DNA of 6,271 bases from Hyphomicrobiales bacterium (lineage in GTDB: Bacteria; Pseudomonadota; Alphaproteobacteria; Parvibaculales; Parvibaculaceae): positions 1 to 6,271 of the forward strand of contig JAATFR010000013.1 of assembly GCA_015655095.1 (NCBI GenBank), given 5' to 3'. The stretch's first letter is position 1, and the number at the start of each line of letters is the position of its first letter. Below, piece by piece: positions 5,825 to 6,271 of the stretch. The translations under genes and the position numbers were made by a program. The notes under the pieces are model-generated. The model saw only the letters and a program-made list of their open reading frames with translations, did not search any database and was not told the origin of the DNA.

Positions 5825-6271
5825 ATGAAGGAAATTCTTCGCAAGCTTGAGGAACGCCGTGCGGTCGCGCGGCTGGGTGGTGGTGAAAAGCGCATCGCGG
5901 CGCAGCACGCCCGGGGCAAGCTCACGGCACGCGAGCGCATTGCGCTCCTGCTCGATCAGGACTCCTTTGAGGAGTTCGACATGTTCGTCGAGCATGACGG
6001 CCATGAATTCGGCATGGAGAAGCAGAAGATCCCCGGCGATGGCGTGGTCACAGGCTGGGGCACCATCAATGGCAGGCCCGTTTATGTTTTCGTGAAGGAT
6101 TTCACGGTCTTTGGCGGTTCGCTTTCGCGCGCGCATGCCCGCAAGATGACCAAGGTGCAGGACATGGCGCTGCGCACTGGCGCGCCGATCATCGGTCTGT
6201 TCGATGCCGGCGGCGCGCGCATCCAGGAGGGCGTGGACGCGCTCGGCGGCTATGGCGAGGTTTTCACCCGC
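5825..6271 (+). CDS. pccB: Propionyl-CoA carboxylase beta subunit (carboxyltransferase), 3' partial
   Basis: PccB is the carboxyltransferase subunit of propionyl-CoA carboxylase. It moves the carboxyl group from biotin to propionyl-CoA to make methylmalonyl-CoA, working with the biotin-carrying PccA in the cytoplasm. The window holds the first 149 residues of a protein usually about 510 aa long; the rest lies beyond 6271. Visible family features are KLEERR followed by LGGGEKRIAAQHARGKLTAR (17-36), the DFTVFGGSLS motif (92-101), KMTKVQDMALRTGAPIIGLF and DAGGARIQEGVDALGGYGEV (127-146). These match PccB more closely than the methylcrotonyl-CoA or acetyl-CoA enzymes, though a related acyl-CoA carboxylase is not strictly excluded. 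The ATG is set by GAGGGAG at 5814-5820. It follows the ATP12 gene after 81 bases and probably starts its own transcription unit; pccA is not in view. Confidence 0.95.
   Translation, partial: MKEILRKLEERRAVARLGGGEKRIAAQHARGKLTARERIALLLDQDSFEEFDMFVEHDGHEFGMEKQKIPGDGVVTGWGTINGRPVYVFVKDFTVFGGSLSRAHARKMTKVQDMALRTGAPIIGLFDAGGARIQEGVDALGGYGEVFTR

Noticed and set aside
5723..6136. Minus-strand frame of 137 codons across the intergenic gap and pccB start
   Set aside because: Opposite strongly conserved pccB sequence; no recognised motif, so treated as a shadow.
1..6271. A hidden novel system such as a defence island, toxin-antitoxin pair, CRISPR array or mobile element
   Set aside because: I saw no spaced repeats, transposase or integrase motifs, attachment-site-like repeats, or compositional break; the seven genes all belong to known families and cover nearly all of the window.

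Overview
The window reads as a GC-rich alphaproteobacterial chromosome (my eye estimate is about 60% GC or slightly more; not computed). The lineage call rests on a bacterial ATP12-type F1-ATPase chaperone, which is characteristic of Alphaproteobacteria and mitochondria, next to a PccB-type propionyl-CoA carboxylase subunit, and on a rarA-crcB-rluC-HAD-ATP12 gene order that I recall from that class. Genus cannot be decided from the sequence. All genes are on the + strand and coding density is about 98%.

Positions 1-5743 hold six genes that look like one operon: rarA (5' end cut off by the window), crcB, an RluC-type pseudouridine synthase, a HAD-family phosphatase, an AsmA-family envelope protein and the ATP12 chaperone. 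Every one of the five junctions is the same 4-base ATGA, in which the stop TGA of one gene sits inside the start ATG of the next. That points to one transcript with translational coupling. The products have no single pathway in common (replication-fork maintenance, fluoride export, 23S rRNA modification, small-molecule phosphatase, envelope lipid homeostasis, F1 assembly), so the operon looks like a housekeeping collection rather than one machine.

Positions 5744-5824 form the only real intergenic gap (81 bases). It holds a plausible but weak promoter and a good ribosome binding site for pccB, which begins at 5825 and runs out of the window. I see no convincing terminator between the two units, so read-through from the operon into pccB is possible. 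A perfect 7-bp dyad lies in the last codons of the ATP12 gene.

I found no RNA genes, mobile elements, CRISPR arrays or defence genes. The window is mostly ordinary core genome. The points most worth a second look are the unbroken run of ATGA overlaps, the AsmA gene placed between the HAD and ATP12 genes, and a Phe-to-Tyr change in the fluoride channel's pore motif.
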